NCBI GenBank assembly: GCA_019137255.1
Contig: WPDH01000059.1
Location: 43,830-107,829 of the forward strand
Direction of reading: 5' to 3'
Source of the DNA: Corinectria fuckeliana
Lineage: Eukaryota > Ascomycota > Sordariomycetes > Hypocreales > Nectriaceae
Length of the DNA stretch: 64,000 bases
Shown here: piece by piece, positions 11,121 to 22,276 of the stretch
How the letters are laid out: the number at the start of each line of letters is the position of its first letter
Numbering within the stretch: position 1 is the first letter of the stretch
Translations under genes and position numbers: made by a program
Notes under the pieces: generated by a model
The model's database searches: none
What the model was told of the DNA's origin: nothing
Seen by the model: only the letters and a program-made list of their open reading frames with translations

Positions 11121-12749
11121 CCGTGAGCTTGCTGACGCTCACCGGAAAACAAGACCTCAGAGAGAGACTCCCCAAAGTGCAACCACCACAGACAGAGACG
11201 GAGGCCTGCTGCTTGTCACGCTTCCAAAACCTCGCACCATTTCCTCTCTAGACATAGTAAGTAGCGTGCACTTGCAAGCGAAACCATCGAAGAATGCCCC
11301 GTTTTGGGTGCACCCTGTATCTGACTGAGAGCCACGAGCCACAAGGGTTACCAACCAGACCATCCATGTTGCCGCAGCGAACATTCAATCCATGGAAGCC
11401 CAAGCCCTGGTTCCGAGTCGTGTCGAGAGGAGTGGGCTGGGTCTCTCTGCGCCATGTCCCTGTCATCCGGCCGTGGCCACGCTCGAGAGTCGAGACGAAG
11501 CTCCAACCAAGCTCCACGATCTCACGCAGACCCCGGCTCGGCGATGCTTTAGCTGGACGGATGTAGCCAGGGCTCTTTGATCAACTCGCCGAGTCTACCA
11601 GAAGCTTTGCCTCTTCGGTCGACGAAACGACAGGCAATCGGCCACCCTAAGCAAAGCAGACGAACGCCGCCAATGTGAGCGACGACCCCCCCCTCACCAG
11701 CCCCGATGGTCTCCCGGATTTCCGTCCTGAATGATTGGGTCCGAGCCCATCTCGACACATGGCAGCCCGTCCCTAGAGAGCATCACCGCAAGTGAGCCTG
11801 CGACGCCTGACGCCCGGCATCAACGCCCCGGGACGCTTCTCCACAACGCGCCCCACGACCATCTGCGCCGTGAACTGGCGGCTTGTTCCTCGGCCGTTGA
11901 CGGTCGATGCCCGCCCGGTTCACCGCTGCTGCGGCTGCGGCTGCTGCTGCGACTTGCTGCTGTTATGGCTGCAATGCAAAGTAACCCTGAGCTGCTGCTT
12001 CTGGCTGCTTCAGGTTGCTGGCTGCTCCCCGCCTTCCTCACTCCCTCCCCCGGTCGCCTTGCCATGCCCCCTTTTGTCAGGCCCTTGTCGCCTATGGCCG
12101 TCCCTTGTCATCCGACGTGGCATTGAACTTCCCTCCCACAGCCCGGTCCGGCAAGCGCAGGTTCGCCAGCCGTTGGTATGTATGAGGTACTACTCCCTGC
12201 TGACCGGGCATTAATAGGTGCCGACCGCCCACCTCTCAACATCCACTTGGACTGCTTCAAGTCGGTCCTTGTTTCAAGCCTCCTCTTCCTGTCTTGTCTT
12301 GTCTTATTTCTCTTCTCATTGCCCTTTCTTGCTGCCCTTTGCACGGCAAGGGCGAGCCTATCGCAATGCCATAAGCGCGTCCACTTCCTCCTCCTCTCCT
12401 CCTCCCTCCCCCCACACTCGTTTCCTTGTCCCAAGCTTCGTCTTGCTGGCAGGTCTCTGTCCCCTTCCTCGTCCCTTCTTCGGCGACGACCCTTTCAAGT
12501 CCTGTCGATTTGCGGCTTGCTCGTTATATGCACAATGATAGGCCTGGCTGCCCGGTGTAGATGAGCGCACGTATAGAGAGCTTCCCCTTTGGTCTTTCCC
12601 TCATCGACATGTGTTAAGGCCTGCTGTTGTCCTCCATATCCTCCACCTTCTCCCCCGGCCACTTCTCTTCCTTTGCGCTCCTGGGAGCTCCTCCATGCCA
12701 CCCAACTGCCTCTTGACCTCCTTCAAGTTCCGACCTACTACTTTACTCG

Positions 12750-14852
12750 ATGAAGAAACCGTGGAAGTCAACTCCCAACGCGGGTGGTGGCAGTGCCCGG
12801 CCCGGAACTACTCAGCACCCAATCCGTGGTCGCATATCTGGTCCCGTCCCTATTCCGAGTTCTATGGATGATGAGTTTCCCATACGTAACCCTGGCTCGA
12901 ATATCGCAACGCCCGTATGCGGCGATTTTCAAGACCCGAAACCTGAGCCTACCTTATCTGGTCGAAATCAACAGTCTACAGCTCCTCCTGCAGCCCCAAG
13001 CCCACTCAACGATGCGGTACATCCAGCCAGTGTCGATCTAGGCACCGTGCAACCCGCCTTTTCACCCGTGACGGCGATGCGAGTCCCGCCCGTCCAGAGG
13101 ATGAACCAGTCCAACACAGCTAGACAGTCGATTGCCAGTGCCGATACGACTCAGATAAGAGACAAGGACCCTCCGCTTCGAAAGCAGTCTAAACTCCGCG
13201 GTGCTCTTGGAAAGCTTCTGGGCCGCAAGAGAAGAAACAATTACAATGATAGCCCGAACAACACAGACTCGGACGTCAGTCCAGCACCCACCACACGACA
13301 CAATCAGCACCGCAGTCTCATCAGCAAGGAGCCTCCTCGGAAGGAGCTTAAGTTTGTGGATAGGCCGGACACCAGGGCGCGGAACCGCCCGTTCCCCGGT
13401 GCTGAATCTAAGCGCTCTGCTTCTCTGCCCATCACCGAGTTTGACCGAGCATTGCGATCCCATTCCGTCCGCCCTGAAGACGTTCGTGCCATTGAGAGCG
13501 CGCGCAACTCGCTGAGCGCCGACTTCAACCTATCTCCAAGGTTTACTGGCCCACGTAGGTCCAAGGAAACCGACTTCACCGGGCTTTCGCCGCGACCCGC
13601 AAGCAGTCAAGGTCGAGACAGCAGGATGGCACAACACGAAGATGACCCTAGAGAGATCGGGCGTGCAATTACAAGCGATTTCACCGGTTCTCGACGTCGA
13701 TCACGAAGCCTATCAGGACTACCGGAGGTTGAAGAGGATCACACCATAACGCGACGGCGCAGTGATGAGATCCGTTACTGGAGAGAGAGCTACGATCCGG
13801 CCTTCAAGTCCCCCGTATCCTCTGATGCACCAGAAGGCCAAGGGTTTGTAGCTGTGGGCACCGAATCAGCCGAAGCCAACGACGACAACCCACCCCGGAC
13901 ACCGCCGGATCCTTTCCAATTCGATACCTTCGCCACGATGCATCGCATTGGGGGGATGAAGATCACACATGCCGCAAACCTGGAAACCCGAGTTTGCAAC
14001 CTGGAAGCTAGGGTCTACCAGCTTGAGCAGGTTCTCAACCAGGTTTACAACGATGCCCCGGATTTTCGATCTAAGATTGATCCTCCTTATCGACCCGCCC
14101 CTTCGATTCCTGGGGACGAGGCACCATTAGGCTACAATAGTAGGCCTCTGACCTCATCGGTGGAACAAGCAAGAGCAGGTGGCGTGAGGGACTCTGCTCG
14201 TTTACGTCATAAGCCGGACATCTCAGATATGTCTTTGGATGAGTCTCCCCGACTCGGCGTCTTCCGCGATTCACTCACTCGACCCACCCTCGAAACTTCT
14301 GATCGACCTACGTCTACAATAACAGTCCGTGCTGTAAGCAGCCTGCCTACTCTATCAAGAGAGTCAACTGGGCCCTTGACTATGGATCACTACGCGACCC
14401 TCTTGGCTTTGGTCCATACAGAACGATCTGCCCGGGAAGTCCTCGAGTCACAGGTCAAACGGCTTGGTTACCAAGTTAGTGTCATGGCTAAGACATCTGC
14501 CCTGAGAAGAGATACTCATTACGACCCACCACCGACGGCCAAGTCGTTTGGGGACAGATCGGCATTTGACCATGACGACGACGAGAACAAACCCGACCTG
14601 TCATTGATAGCCACACAAGCGCGGTCGATCGACCCCGAGGACTCGGGAATTGGTACGGGCCATGGCGACGAGAGCGTATACTCGGAAACCTTCGAGACCC
14701 CTCGCGAGGAAGGTCACAGCTTCGGTGCGTTTGGAGAGAATTTGGAAGAGGAGGACCAAAACCGTAAGAAGTCGGCGAGGACACTCTCCTTGTCCCAACT
14801 TACCCAAGGAAAAATGCCACCAGTCTCACAGCATCTACCGCACGCTATTTGA
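12750..14852 (+). CDS. Unrecognised 700-aa disordered protein with coiled coils
   Basis: Single-exon ORF; the in-frame TGA at 12714 and the absence of another ATG between fix the start at MKKPWKSTP. I do not recognise a family. The sequence is rich in Ser, Pro, Arg and Asp and mostly looks disordered. A basic cluster GKLLGRKRRNNY lies near residue 152. Heptad-like coiled coils sit at about 410-435 (NLETRVCNLEARVYQLEQV) and 546-580. Repeated RRSRSLSG/TRRRS-type basic-Ser motifs could be phosphosites. The length, composition and conserved-looking coiled coils suggest a scaffold or regulatory protein restricted to filamentous fungi; that is inference only. It is preceded by a long CT-rich leader. 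Confidence 0.75.
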   Translation: MKKPWKSTPNAGGGSARPGTTQHPIRGRISGPVPIPSSMDDEFPIRNPGSNIATPVCGDFQDPKPEPTLSGRNQQSTAPPAAPSPLNDAVHPASVDLGTVQPAFSPVTAMRVPPVQRMNQSNTARQSIASADTTQIRDKDPPLRKQSKLRGALGKLLGRKRRNNYNDSPNNTDSDVSPAPTTRHNQHRSLISKEPPRKELKFVDRPDTRARNRPFPGAESKRSASLPITEFDRALRSHSVRPEDVRAIESARNSLSADFNLSPRFTGPRRSKETDFTGLSPRPASSQGRDSRMAQHEDDPREIGRAITSDFTGSRRRSRSLSGLPEVEEDHTITRRRSDEIRYWRESYDPAFKSPVSSDAPEGQGFVAVGTESAEANDDNPPRTPPDPFQFDTFATMHRIGGMKITHAANLETRVCNLEARVYQLEQVLNQVYNDAPDFRSKIDPPYRPAPSIPGDEAPLGYNSRPLTSSVEQARAGGVRDSARLRHKPDISDMSLDESPRLGVFRDSLTRPTLETSDRPTSTITVRAVSSLPTLSRESTGPLTMDHYATLLALVHTERSAREVLESQVKRLGYQVSVMAKTSALRRDTHYDPPPTAKSFGDRSAFDHDDDENKPDLSLIATQARSIDPEDSGIGTGHGDESVYSETFETPREEGHSFGAFGENLEEEDQNRKKSARTLSLSQLTQGKMPPVSQHLPHAI

Positions 14853-15447
14853 CGTGCCATCAATTTACAAATATCTCTTATTCTAACGATTATGACTCCG
14901 TTACCACAGCACCTACCTTTCATTATTACCCTTCTCCCGATTGACTTCCCCGAGGACGACAACCCCCCAGTATGTACAATACCTATTTAAAGAATTTATG
15001 ACTTCTACGCCAGGCTATAGCAACATCTTCAGTTGATTCCCTATCTCTTTTCATTCGGCCGTAGCCTTTCTTTGCTAGTCCTTCTAGCGCATCTACTTGC
15101 TGTTCTACAAAAGTCGAATGTCGTTGATTTTTCAACTACATGAAAGTGAGCATCTTGCATGTATCTGTGGCAACTGTCGCCGCTTGGGGGATCAGTCTTG
15201 CTTCTTGCCTTCGGCCCCTTTTCCCGGACCTTCGGCGCTAGAGGCGTTTCCACGGCAATGTGTGGACAGATGCATCGAGGATAGTCTAATGAAGAAGTTG
15301 TGTATCACCAGAAGATAAAGAGAAGCAAGGGCCTGAATCTTTTCCAAGAGTGATATAGTACTTACCCTATAAGTCGTGCAAACATTGTCGTTACATGCCC
15401 AATTCTCTGTTTCTTTTTCTCTCCCGCATGACTCGAGCCCACTTTCT
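14853..15447. other. Intergenic between convergent genes
   Basis: 595 bp holding the 3' ends of the 700-aa protein gene (+) and OCT1 (-). No gene or repeat was recognised. Confidence 0.5.
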
Positions 15448-17829
15448 CTATTGTTGCTTGATGCAATGCAGGGCATCCTTGATACCCCAGCTGCCCACTA
15501 ACGCCATGGATTTCTCATCGCCAAGCGCGAGCCTATCGTCTTGGAGCGTATCCGAAAGGCACGTCCAGGGGTCACGGCCGCCACCCCACTTAAGCAAGTT
15601 CTCCTTCAGACGCTCTCCGTTTTCGCGACTGATGGCGGCACCACCTTCACCGCCCTTGAAGACAACGCGCCAGACACGCTCGGCCAGCACGCGGTCGAAA
15701 AGATAGCTGTAGTAGGTACTGCCGTAGCTGTGCAGGTGGCCGAAGAAGCCCTGCCAGCAGGTACCTGGCGGATCCTTGGGCCCGTGTGCGAAGCGGACCT
15801 GGACATCGTGGAAGATGTCCGTCGAGTTGAATCCCGGGTTCGTAACGCTCGGTGCGTGGTACGCCTGGTCGACCATGGCGAGGAGGATCTGGTGCTCTGT
15901 GTCGATGCCCTCGAAGCGCTTCGACAGGCGGATGCGCTCGGCGACAAGGTCGAAGGGGAGCGGGCGATCGGATTTCCAGTGGCGGGCGAACAGGGAGAGG
16001 ACCGTCGGGTCGGCGGCGAAGTGCTCCATGAGAGTCGAAGGCAGCTCAGCGAAATCCGTGGCGCATCGGGTGCCCGAAACGTTCTGAAAGTTCGTTCGAG
16101 CTAGGATAGAGTGGATGGCATGGCCCATCTCGTGGAAGAGGGTCTCTACCGAGTAGAACGAAAGGAACGCTGGCTCCTTTGCGCTATCGCTCTTGGGGAA
16201 GTCGCAGACGAGGGCAATCGTGGGAAGCTGCTTTAGCTTTCCGTTTCGAGTCGATATCTCCATGCCGTCGTTGGCTGCCACCTCAGCCGACTCGAAGCTC
16301 GGCATATCGCTGGTCTGGTCGGCGGCAACCTCCTCGACTTCGCTCGGCAGAATCTCACGCGAGCATCGGACGGTGAAGTGCGCCGGGTTCGGAGACTTCT
16401 GCGGCCGGTAAAAGAGGTCACAGTAGAGGACTGCGACTTGCTCGCCCTCGTCAGACACGACATCGAGTCGCTTGACATCGGGATGCCAGGTCTCGCCGGG
16501 AAGAGTATCCTTCGGGACGAAACGGATGCCGTAGAGTCGACTAAATAGCCTTGATAGGCCCTGCATCACGGTACCAACCGAGAAGAATGCCGCCAGCTGG
16601 TCCTCCTGTCGCTGGCGGGACCTCATGTCTGCTCTGATCTTCTCCATATAAAAGTCTCGGTCCCAAGCTTGGAGCTGGGTATCCGGGAGGTTTAGGCGGT
16701 CACGCTTCTTCTCCGTCAGCTCACGCAGTTCCTGCTGGATAATGGGTGTATTGTGGTTCCTTAGTGCTAGGAGGAACTGCATGACCGAGGCCGGCGACTT
16801 GGCCATCATGCGGTCTTTGAGGGCCATGTGGCCGTAGCTCTCAAAGCCTGCCAGCTCCGCCAGCTCGCCCCTTAGCCTGAGCATTGCCTCTAGGTACGTG
16901 ATGGTCTGCTGAGATGCAGTCCTCTGGGCGACGTAGATCTCTCTTCTGGTATCTTCGTCGTAGACGCTTTGCAAGGCTGCCGCGGCCTCGGACCCGACAG
17001 TGGGGAGAGATATTTGTGACCGCACCTTGAGGTTCGCGGCCAAGCTAGGATATAAGCCATAGAAACGATGAGAAGGAAGCGTGAGTTTCTTCTTCTCTGG
17101 CTGCATGTATTGGACGAAGGCAGAGCCGATGTCGCTAATGTTGGACGACAGGTCGACGAACCTGTCTCGCGCGGCCTTGGGCAGGTTGACCGCAGACTTC
17201 ATAAAGTCCAGCTTCAGCAACTCCGCGACCGTCTTCTCCTCTTCCGACCACCCTTTCGTAACCTCGGGTTTGGACAGGGCTATTCCAAGCTGGTCGCTCA
17301 GGCCAGTCATGGTGTTGAGCTGGTTCATGTATTGATAGACCATTGACCAGGCGCCGGTGGCGGCTTCCTGGAACCGGGGGTCGGGGTGCGTCATGCGCAC
17401 GAAGTCGGAGAGATCGAGGACGCGGCAGAGCAAGTCGCTAAGCCGGTCGAGGTCCCGGACAATTGCCTTATACTCGTGTACTGCTGAAGCATCGAGCACC
17501 CTCTGGACAATCTTGGTGGCCTGCCGGAGGTTCTTCTGGGCGAAGCGAAGGAAGCCATCCGGACTCGTCAAGTATCGATTCTTGAAGAGACCCTCGCCCC
17601 TCTTCAAACTGAACTTGGGAAACGCCCTCCCTGACGGGGAATCGAAGAGGTTGCGAAGAACGGCATCATCATGGCTGGGGCTCGTCGAATGGTCAACCGG
17701 AGGGGTTCCCGAGCTGCTGGCCTGGGCGGCAGCGGAAGCAACGGATTGCCATCGTCGCTGGATGGGCTTGGCCGCGTGTCGTACACATGAGTTGCAAACC
17801 CAGGCACGACGGCCCGCCGGCTTGAGCAT
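15448..17829 (-). CDS. OCT1: Mitochondrial intermediate peptidase, M3 metallopeptidase
   Basis: An intronless frame gives 793 aa from the ATG at 17829 (MLKPAGRRAWVCNSC); the frame stays open upstream but only non-ATG codons are available. The Arg/Ser-rich N terminus is a typical matrix-targeting sequence. The zinc-binding HEMGH lies at 566-570 and the third ligand Glu at 595 within GTRCATDFAELPS, the signature of M3 oligopeptidases and of Oct1 in particular. Oct1 removes an octapeptide from certain imported precursors after the processing peptidase has cut, in the mitochondrial matrix. All catalytic residues are present and length fits the fungal family. It is divergently transcribed from the MICOS gene. 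Confidence 0.95.
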   Translation of the reverse strand: MLKPAGRRAWVCNSCVRHAAKPIQRRWQSVASAAAQASSSGTPPVDHSTSPSHDDAVLRNLFDSPSGRAFPKFSLKRGEGLFKNRYLTSPDGFLRFAQKNLRQATKIVQRVLDASAVHEYKAIVRDLDRLSDLLCRVLDLSDFVRMTHPDPRFQEAATGAWSMVYQYMNQLNTMTGLSDQLGIALSKPEVTKGWSEEEKTVAELLKLDFMKSAVNLPKAARDRFVDLSSNISDIGSAFVQYMQPEKKKLTLPSHRFYGLYPSLAANLKVRSQISLPTVGSEAAAALQSVYDEDTRREIYVAQRTASQQTITYLEAMLRLRGELAELAGFESYGHMALKDRMMAKSPASVMQFLLALRNHNTPIIQQELRELTEKKRDRLNLPDTQLQAWDRDFYMEKIRADMRSRQRQEDQLAAFFSVGTVMQGLSRLFSRLYGIRFVPKDTLPGETWHPDVKRLDVVSDEGEQVAVLYCDLFYRPQKSPNPAHFTVRCSREILPSEVEEVAADQTSDMPSFESAEVAANDGMEISTRNGKLKQLPTIALVCDFPKSDSAKEPAFLSFYSVETLFHEMGHAIHSILARTNFQNVSGTRCATDFAELPSTLMEHFAADPTVLSLFARHWKSDRPLPFDLVAERIRLSKRFEGIDTEHQILLAMVDQAYHAPSVTNPGFNSTDIFHDVQVRFAHGPKDPPGTCWQGFFGHLHSYGSTYYSYLFDRVLAERVWRVVFKGGEGGAAISRENGERLKENLLKWGGGRDPWTCLSDTLQDDRLALGDEKSMALVGSWGIKDALHCIKQQ

Positions 17830-18218
17830 TGCTTGTCTCACTGGAAAAGCCGCGAGCGTACAGCGAAGACGAAGGACACCCGAAGAACACAAGTAGGTGG
17901 GATGGTGATGCTGGATGCAGAAGCGTTTAGAAACCGCTTTGCGGATCTAGATTATGGATACCTATTAAGTAGAACTTGGCCCTGTTCCCGCTGTAACTGC
18001 GTTGTCGGCGTTGGGGCTTTGCGGCCATAGGGAGCCCTGTCTTGGTCCGGCTAATCGCTGGGGGACTCCACCCTGGCCGAACGGAACGGGTCGGGATTCT
18101 CCGCCCTCGTTTTTCCGTGGTCCGTGGAGCCCGTTTTGGTGATGATTGCATCTAGCAACGTCCGTCTACCTCGATTCCGCGTGACGCCCTTCCTCCGTAC
18201 CCGTCAATTGAGCGCACA
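17830..18218. promoter_or_regulatory. Divergent promoter between OCT1 and MIC26/27
   Basis: 389 bp separate the start codons of two oppositely oriented nuclear genes for mitochondrial proteins, so one short region must drive both. I see no unambiguous TATA box or named factor site; the assignment as a shared promoter is inferred from geometry. Confidence 0.6.
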
Positions 18219-19085
18219 ATGGCTGCAAGAGTGCTGCTTTCAGAGGTAGGCTTCCGTCCCCGAGCTATTCGTGAGCTTGCTGATGCTGATTGATCGCTGC
18301 AGCGCTCCCTGGCGCCCTTGGCGACGCTTGCCCTCGGTGGCGTGGCGTTGGCTCCGGCTACCGTCTTCGCCGAAGGTCCCAGCAGTGGTCTTAAGGTATG
18401 TTGCCGTTCAGGTGATGAGACCCACGAGAGGTGTCGTTCATCTAACACCTCGCAGCGGAGGCCCATCTACGACGACGCCGACGTCCCTCCCTCAAATCGC
18501 GCACCCGTAACGTCACCCGTCGCCGAGCACCCGAACCAGCCCGCCGAGGACGAGCAGAAGTCCAGGTCACCCACGCCTACGGACCGCCTAGCCGTCCACG
18601 TCGGCAAAGCACGCCTCGCCCTGTACCAGTATGCCGTGGCCGCCGAGAACAAGGTCAACGAGACCATGGATAAGGCCTTCAACCTCGAGCAGTCCTTCAC
18701 CAGCACCATCGCGTCCCTCGCCCCATCCCGAGAGAGCGGCGAGCAGCTCATGCCCGGCGCCATCTACGTCCTCGTTGCGGCCATGGCCGGTAGCATCATC
18801 ACCCGCAACCGCAGCATCGCCCTGCGTGCCTCCCTGCCGCTGGCCCTCGGCATTGGTGCCGGATGGACCGTCATCCCCATCACAATGCGCAACGTTTCCG
18901 ACCTGACCTGGAAGTACGAGCAGCGGTTCCCCGTCATCGCCGAGTCGCACGTCAGGGTGCGTGAAGGAATTCGGAAGGGCATCAGCTTCGCCAAGGTACA
19001 CAAAGACTTGGGAGTGCGATACGTTGATGAGACGGTGACGGACGCGCGAGAGACTGTTGAGGGCTGGGTCCAGAAGGGCAAATAG
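18219..19085 (+). CDS. MICOS complex subunit MIC26/MIC27 (apolipoprotein O-like)
   Basis: Exons 18219-18245, 18303-18395 and 18456-19085 give 249 aa. The N terminus has the hydrophobic, Ala/Leu-rich pattern of a mitochondrial inner-membrane precursor. The core FTSTIASLAPSRESGEQLMP precedes a hydrophobic helix (GAIYVLVAAMAGSIITRN) and a second, Gly-rich one (LPLALGIGAGWTVIPITM), the paired membrane hairpin of the ApoO/MIC27 family. MICOS shapes crista junctions; MIC26/27 bind cardiolipin and stabilise MIC10 in yeast. The C terminus is amphipathic (VRVREGIRKGISF). Intron 2 (60 bp) is a multiple of three with no stop, so its retention would add 20 residues. MIC26 and MIC27 cannot be told apart here. 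Confidence 0.87.
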
Positions 19086-19447
19086 AGGAATGAAAAGCGA
19101 GGTTGTACCATCACATAGAGAATTCTGAACATTGTTCATTTGTATCACAGCGAGATTTCATCTATCTCAGTCGCCGACTTTGGGCCTCTAGTTCTAGGTT
19201 TGAGAGGAAGAAAACTTCAATCTTGGTTTAGCAGAACGGTTGATTGACGAATGTTTCCCCGCTTATGGAAGCGACATGAGATGTCACGTCTATGGACAGC
19301 AAATGCTTGCTTGACCTCTATTTCCCTCCTGCCAAGGCCCAAACTCCACGAATAAGATGCAAATCGCCGTAGCAACAATGTCTGATCTAGACGACACGAC
19401 GCTTTCCTTGCCCTTCCTTTCCTCAGACTAGACTATCCCCTCCACCC
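19086..19447. other. Intergenic between convergent genes
   Basis: 362 bp between the MIC26/27 and DUS2 stop codons. It must hold both terminators; no gene or repeat was recognised. Confidence 0.55.
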
Positions 19448-20768
19448 TTAACCAGTTAACGCAATTAGAGCGGACTCGGACTTTTCGGTCTGCGTATTAG
19501 GTGTCCGCTCAGACAAGGCCTTCTTGCGCTTCAGCGTCTTGCCCTCTCTTGTCTTGCCCATCTGCCCTCCGGCTGCCAGCGCGCTTCCGTTGGAGTTTGC
19601 CTTCCTGGCCGCCTTCCTGGCTGCTTTTCCCTGGGGAGGCTGGTCTAGGCCAAGCTTCGTGTCGAGCTCACGAGCCTGCTCCAGGAAGTGATCTAGGCTC
19701 AAGGCTTGGCAGGCGTTGGTATAGCTCTTGCTCTGGTTGACCGGCTGGTAGAGCTTTTCTTTCCCGGGAACCATCTGAGCCAGGAGGAACTTGGTGTTGC
19801 CGAACCGGTTCTCGACATCCATCGCCGCCTTCACAAACGGCTCCACGACTTCTCGCCATGGGGCCGACCCGCCGTTCGCCTCGCCTCTGAAGCAGCTGGG
19901 GTTCTTCTCGGCGGCCGTGGCAATCATGGCGCCGTCGGCGCCGAACTCCTCCGCGAGTCTGAGGCCTTCGTCCCGGCTCGCGACGTCTCCGTTCATCAGG
20001 CACGCGACACCGTGCTCATGGCACACCTCTGCAATCATGCGCAACTGCCCCCGGATCGCTGGCTCTCTAGGTCGCATGGGCGTAGTTCGGCAGTGGATGG
20101 TCAGACCAGTAATGCCCGTGGCACACAGTCGCCTCACGAGGGCCTCCGTCTGCGCAGCAGTCTCCAGCAACCTGATCTTCACACTGATGCCAATCTCGAA
20201 CTCGGGAGTGATATCCTTTACTAGAGCCTCGAGAATGGCGCACAGCTTGTCGGGCGTTTGGAGAAGAGCCGCGCCCATGCCTCCGTGAGTGCTGAACGAC
20301 TTGGGGCATCCGGCGTTGACATCGATACCGACAACATCGGCGGCGACCAGCCTCGCTGCCTGTACGGCGCGTTTCGGGTCCGCAGTTCCGACTTGAAACA
20401 CCAGCTTATCCTTCTCAAGCTCGGGGAGCATCCTGTAGATGACGCTCTCCTTGGCTTCAGGTGCGTCTTTGTGGGATGATGTACGGAACCACTCGATCGT
20501 CTTTGAGTCTTTGTTGAAGCGGCGGGTGGTTCCAATCATGGAGTAGTCGACAGTTTCGGGGCCTAGATGCCAGAGGCACAAGTTAGTAAAGTGGCAGTAT
20601 TATGATGGCGTCACGTCTTCACCCACCCCAGACAAGATCTGCTCCATACTTGAGTGCCATCAACCTCGAGGGCAACTCTCCGGAGCGGACCATAGGGGCG
20701 AGGACTACCTTGCCTCGGTAGTCGACGCCCCGACGGGGAATAGGCACTCGCTTGACCTCTGAAGCCAT
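19448..20768 (-). CDS. DUS2: tRNA-dihydrouridine(20) synthase
   Basis: Two exons, 20768-20627 and 20562-19448, joined by a 64-bp GT-AG intron, give 418 aa. The junction restores ADLVWGPETVDYSM. Exon 1 carries the FMN-binding start KVVLAPMVRSGELPSRLMA. The catalytic Cys is residue 133 in NAGCPKSFSTHGGMGAALL, and LTIHCRT and CLMNGDVAS are further barrel motifs. Dus2 reduces U20 of cytosolic tRNAs with NAD(P)H and FMN. The double-stranded-RNA domain of animal DUS2 is missing; instead the last 90 residues are Lys/Arg-rich (QGKAARKAARKAN), plausibly RNA-binding or a nuclear signal. Confidence 0.93.
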
Positions 20769-22264
20769 AATGCTTTTGATTATCCGAGATATCATGCCTC
20801 GAACGCGGCAGGATTTGGTGGATTCACATGCCGAGACGACTCATAAATTGTCGCGATGCATAATGGGGCAAATGATTAAGTTGATAAATTTCTTATCGCT
20901 TATCGATATGTAGGCGGGGATAACCGTTTGTTGGTCCAAATATACTTAAGTATGGGGCCCTTCTAGGTTGTGCCAAAGTATGTACTAGTAATTAGTCGAG
21001 TACGTACTTGGCTTCGTACTTCGTACTTATGCTGACAATAGAATAGAAGCTCCAGGATTCCCCCGCAAACAAGACAAAGCAATATCACAACCACCATGTT
21101 GGAACCGACGCTGGGTTACATTGTGGAATCTCAGGTATGGCTTGGGCAGAATTGACGGCAGTCAACCGCCGCGTAGGCTGCTCATGCTAATAAGAGGCGG
21201 TTGGATGGCCTTTGTCGAGCCAAAGCCTCGGCATTGGCATCCTGGTACGATCCGCGAGCAGACGCGCATGGTCGCATCTCATACATCCTTAATTTCCGCC
21301 AAATCTCCCCCGACTCTGACGACGTCGACCGACATGGTCGTGATCTTGCATGACTGCGAAGCGCAAAGCAGAAGGACGCCACGCCCAATCCGCTTGGAAA
21401 CCATCAACCACCCAAGCGACAATGTCTCAGCTGTTGTCGACCAGTTGACTGGTTAGGTCGGCGACGCGGTGACTGGGCAGTTCTAGTTCTTACTTAAGAC
21501 TGTACGCTGCGTTGCATGCTATTGAGTTCCAGTCCCAATTGAACTCGTCGGCGAGGTACCGGTACCAGCGGGCCGGGGGCTCAAACGATCAAACCACGAG
21601 CCGGGCCACAAGCTCAGACTCGACAGTCGATACGAGTTACAAAGTAAGCTAATGGGCGAGACTGTGATCTTGGTTGAGGCCAAAAAGGGAGATGACAATA
21701 CGAGAAGCACCCCAGGCGGAACGAGGTGGAGGGAATAGAAAAGCGGATGGCATGCCCTCTCCTTGGCCTACTGCCTTTCTTGCCCTCTTTGCCCTCAGAT
21801 TCTCGTATCCAGTAAAGGTTAATAGCGTCTATTCTGAGCAATTGCCTCCCGAGTGTCTCTTTGCTACGTACTAGACTCGGCTGTCGCCGTCCCCACGGTA
21901 CTAAGTAAGTATGTAAACGAAGATCAAGGGGTTCCGCAGATTCCGGCTTCCGGCTTCCGACCTACCTTGCACGAACGCGGACATCGCGCCGTGACACTGT
22001 CTGACAACCTGGCGACGCAGAAGAGTGATTCATTGTCGATCGACTTGCAAACGAACTCTCCCCGAAAATAAATAAAACAAAACCCTTAGCACGCGGCATA
22101 CGTAACTTCGGCGGGGCCACCAACGTCACTGCGGCGGCGCTAGAACAAGGGCGCTGAGGCGCGCGGCCACTGTGGAAGGGAGTTGGGGAGCCGTCCGGGC
22201 TTGGGCTGGGACTGGGAGGTGGTCGTGTGCCCCACGTTACGGGAGCCCGCTATGTAGGTACATA

Positions 22265-22276
22265 CCTACTAGTAGG
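22265..22276. repeat. 12-bp palindrome inside TAGG/CCTA-rich tract
   Basis: CCTACTAGTAGG is its own reverse complement and is followed by more TAGG copies (to about 22286). Confidence 0.8.

Larger units (their letters stand above)
8799..12749. other. Long intergenic region without a recognised gene
   Basis: 3.95 kb. It holds an 8-bp tandem repeat (9533-9556), a 16-bp tandem duplication (11089-11120) and, from about 12240 to 12700, a pyrimidine-rich tract that is probably the promoter/5' leader of the 700-aa protein gene. Open frames here (e.g. 8951-9349, 11731-12126) show no domain, no splice logic and no coding-like composition. A noncoding RNA cannot be excluded. Confidence 0.5.
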
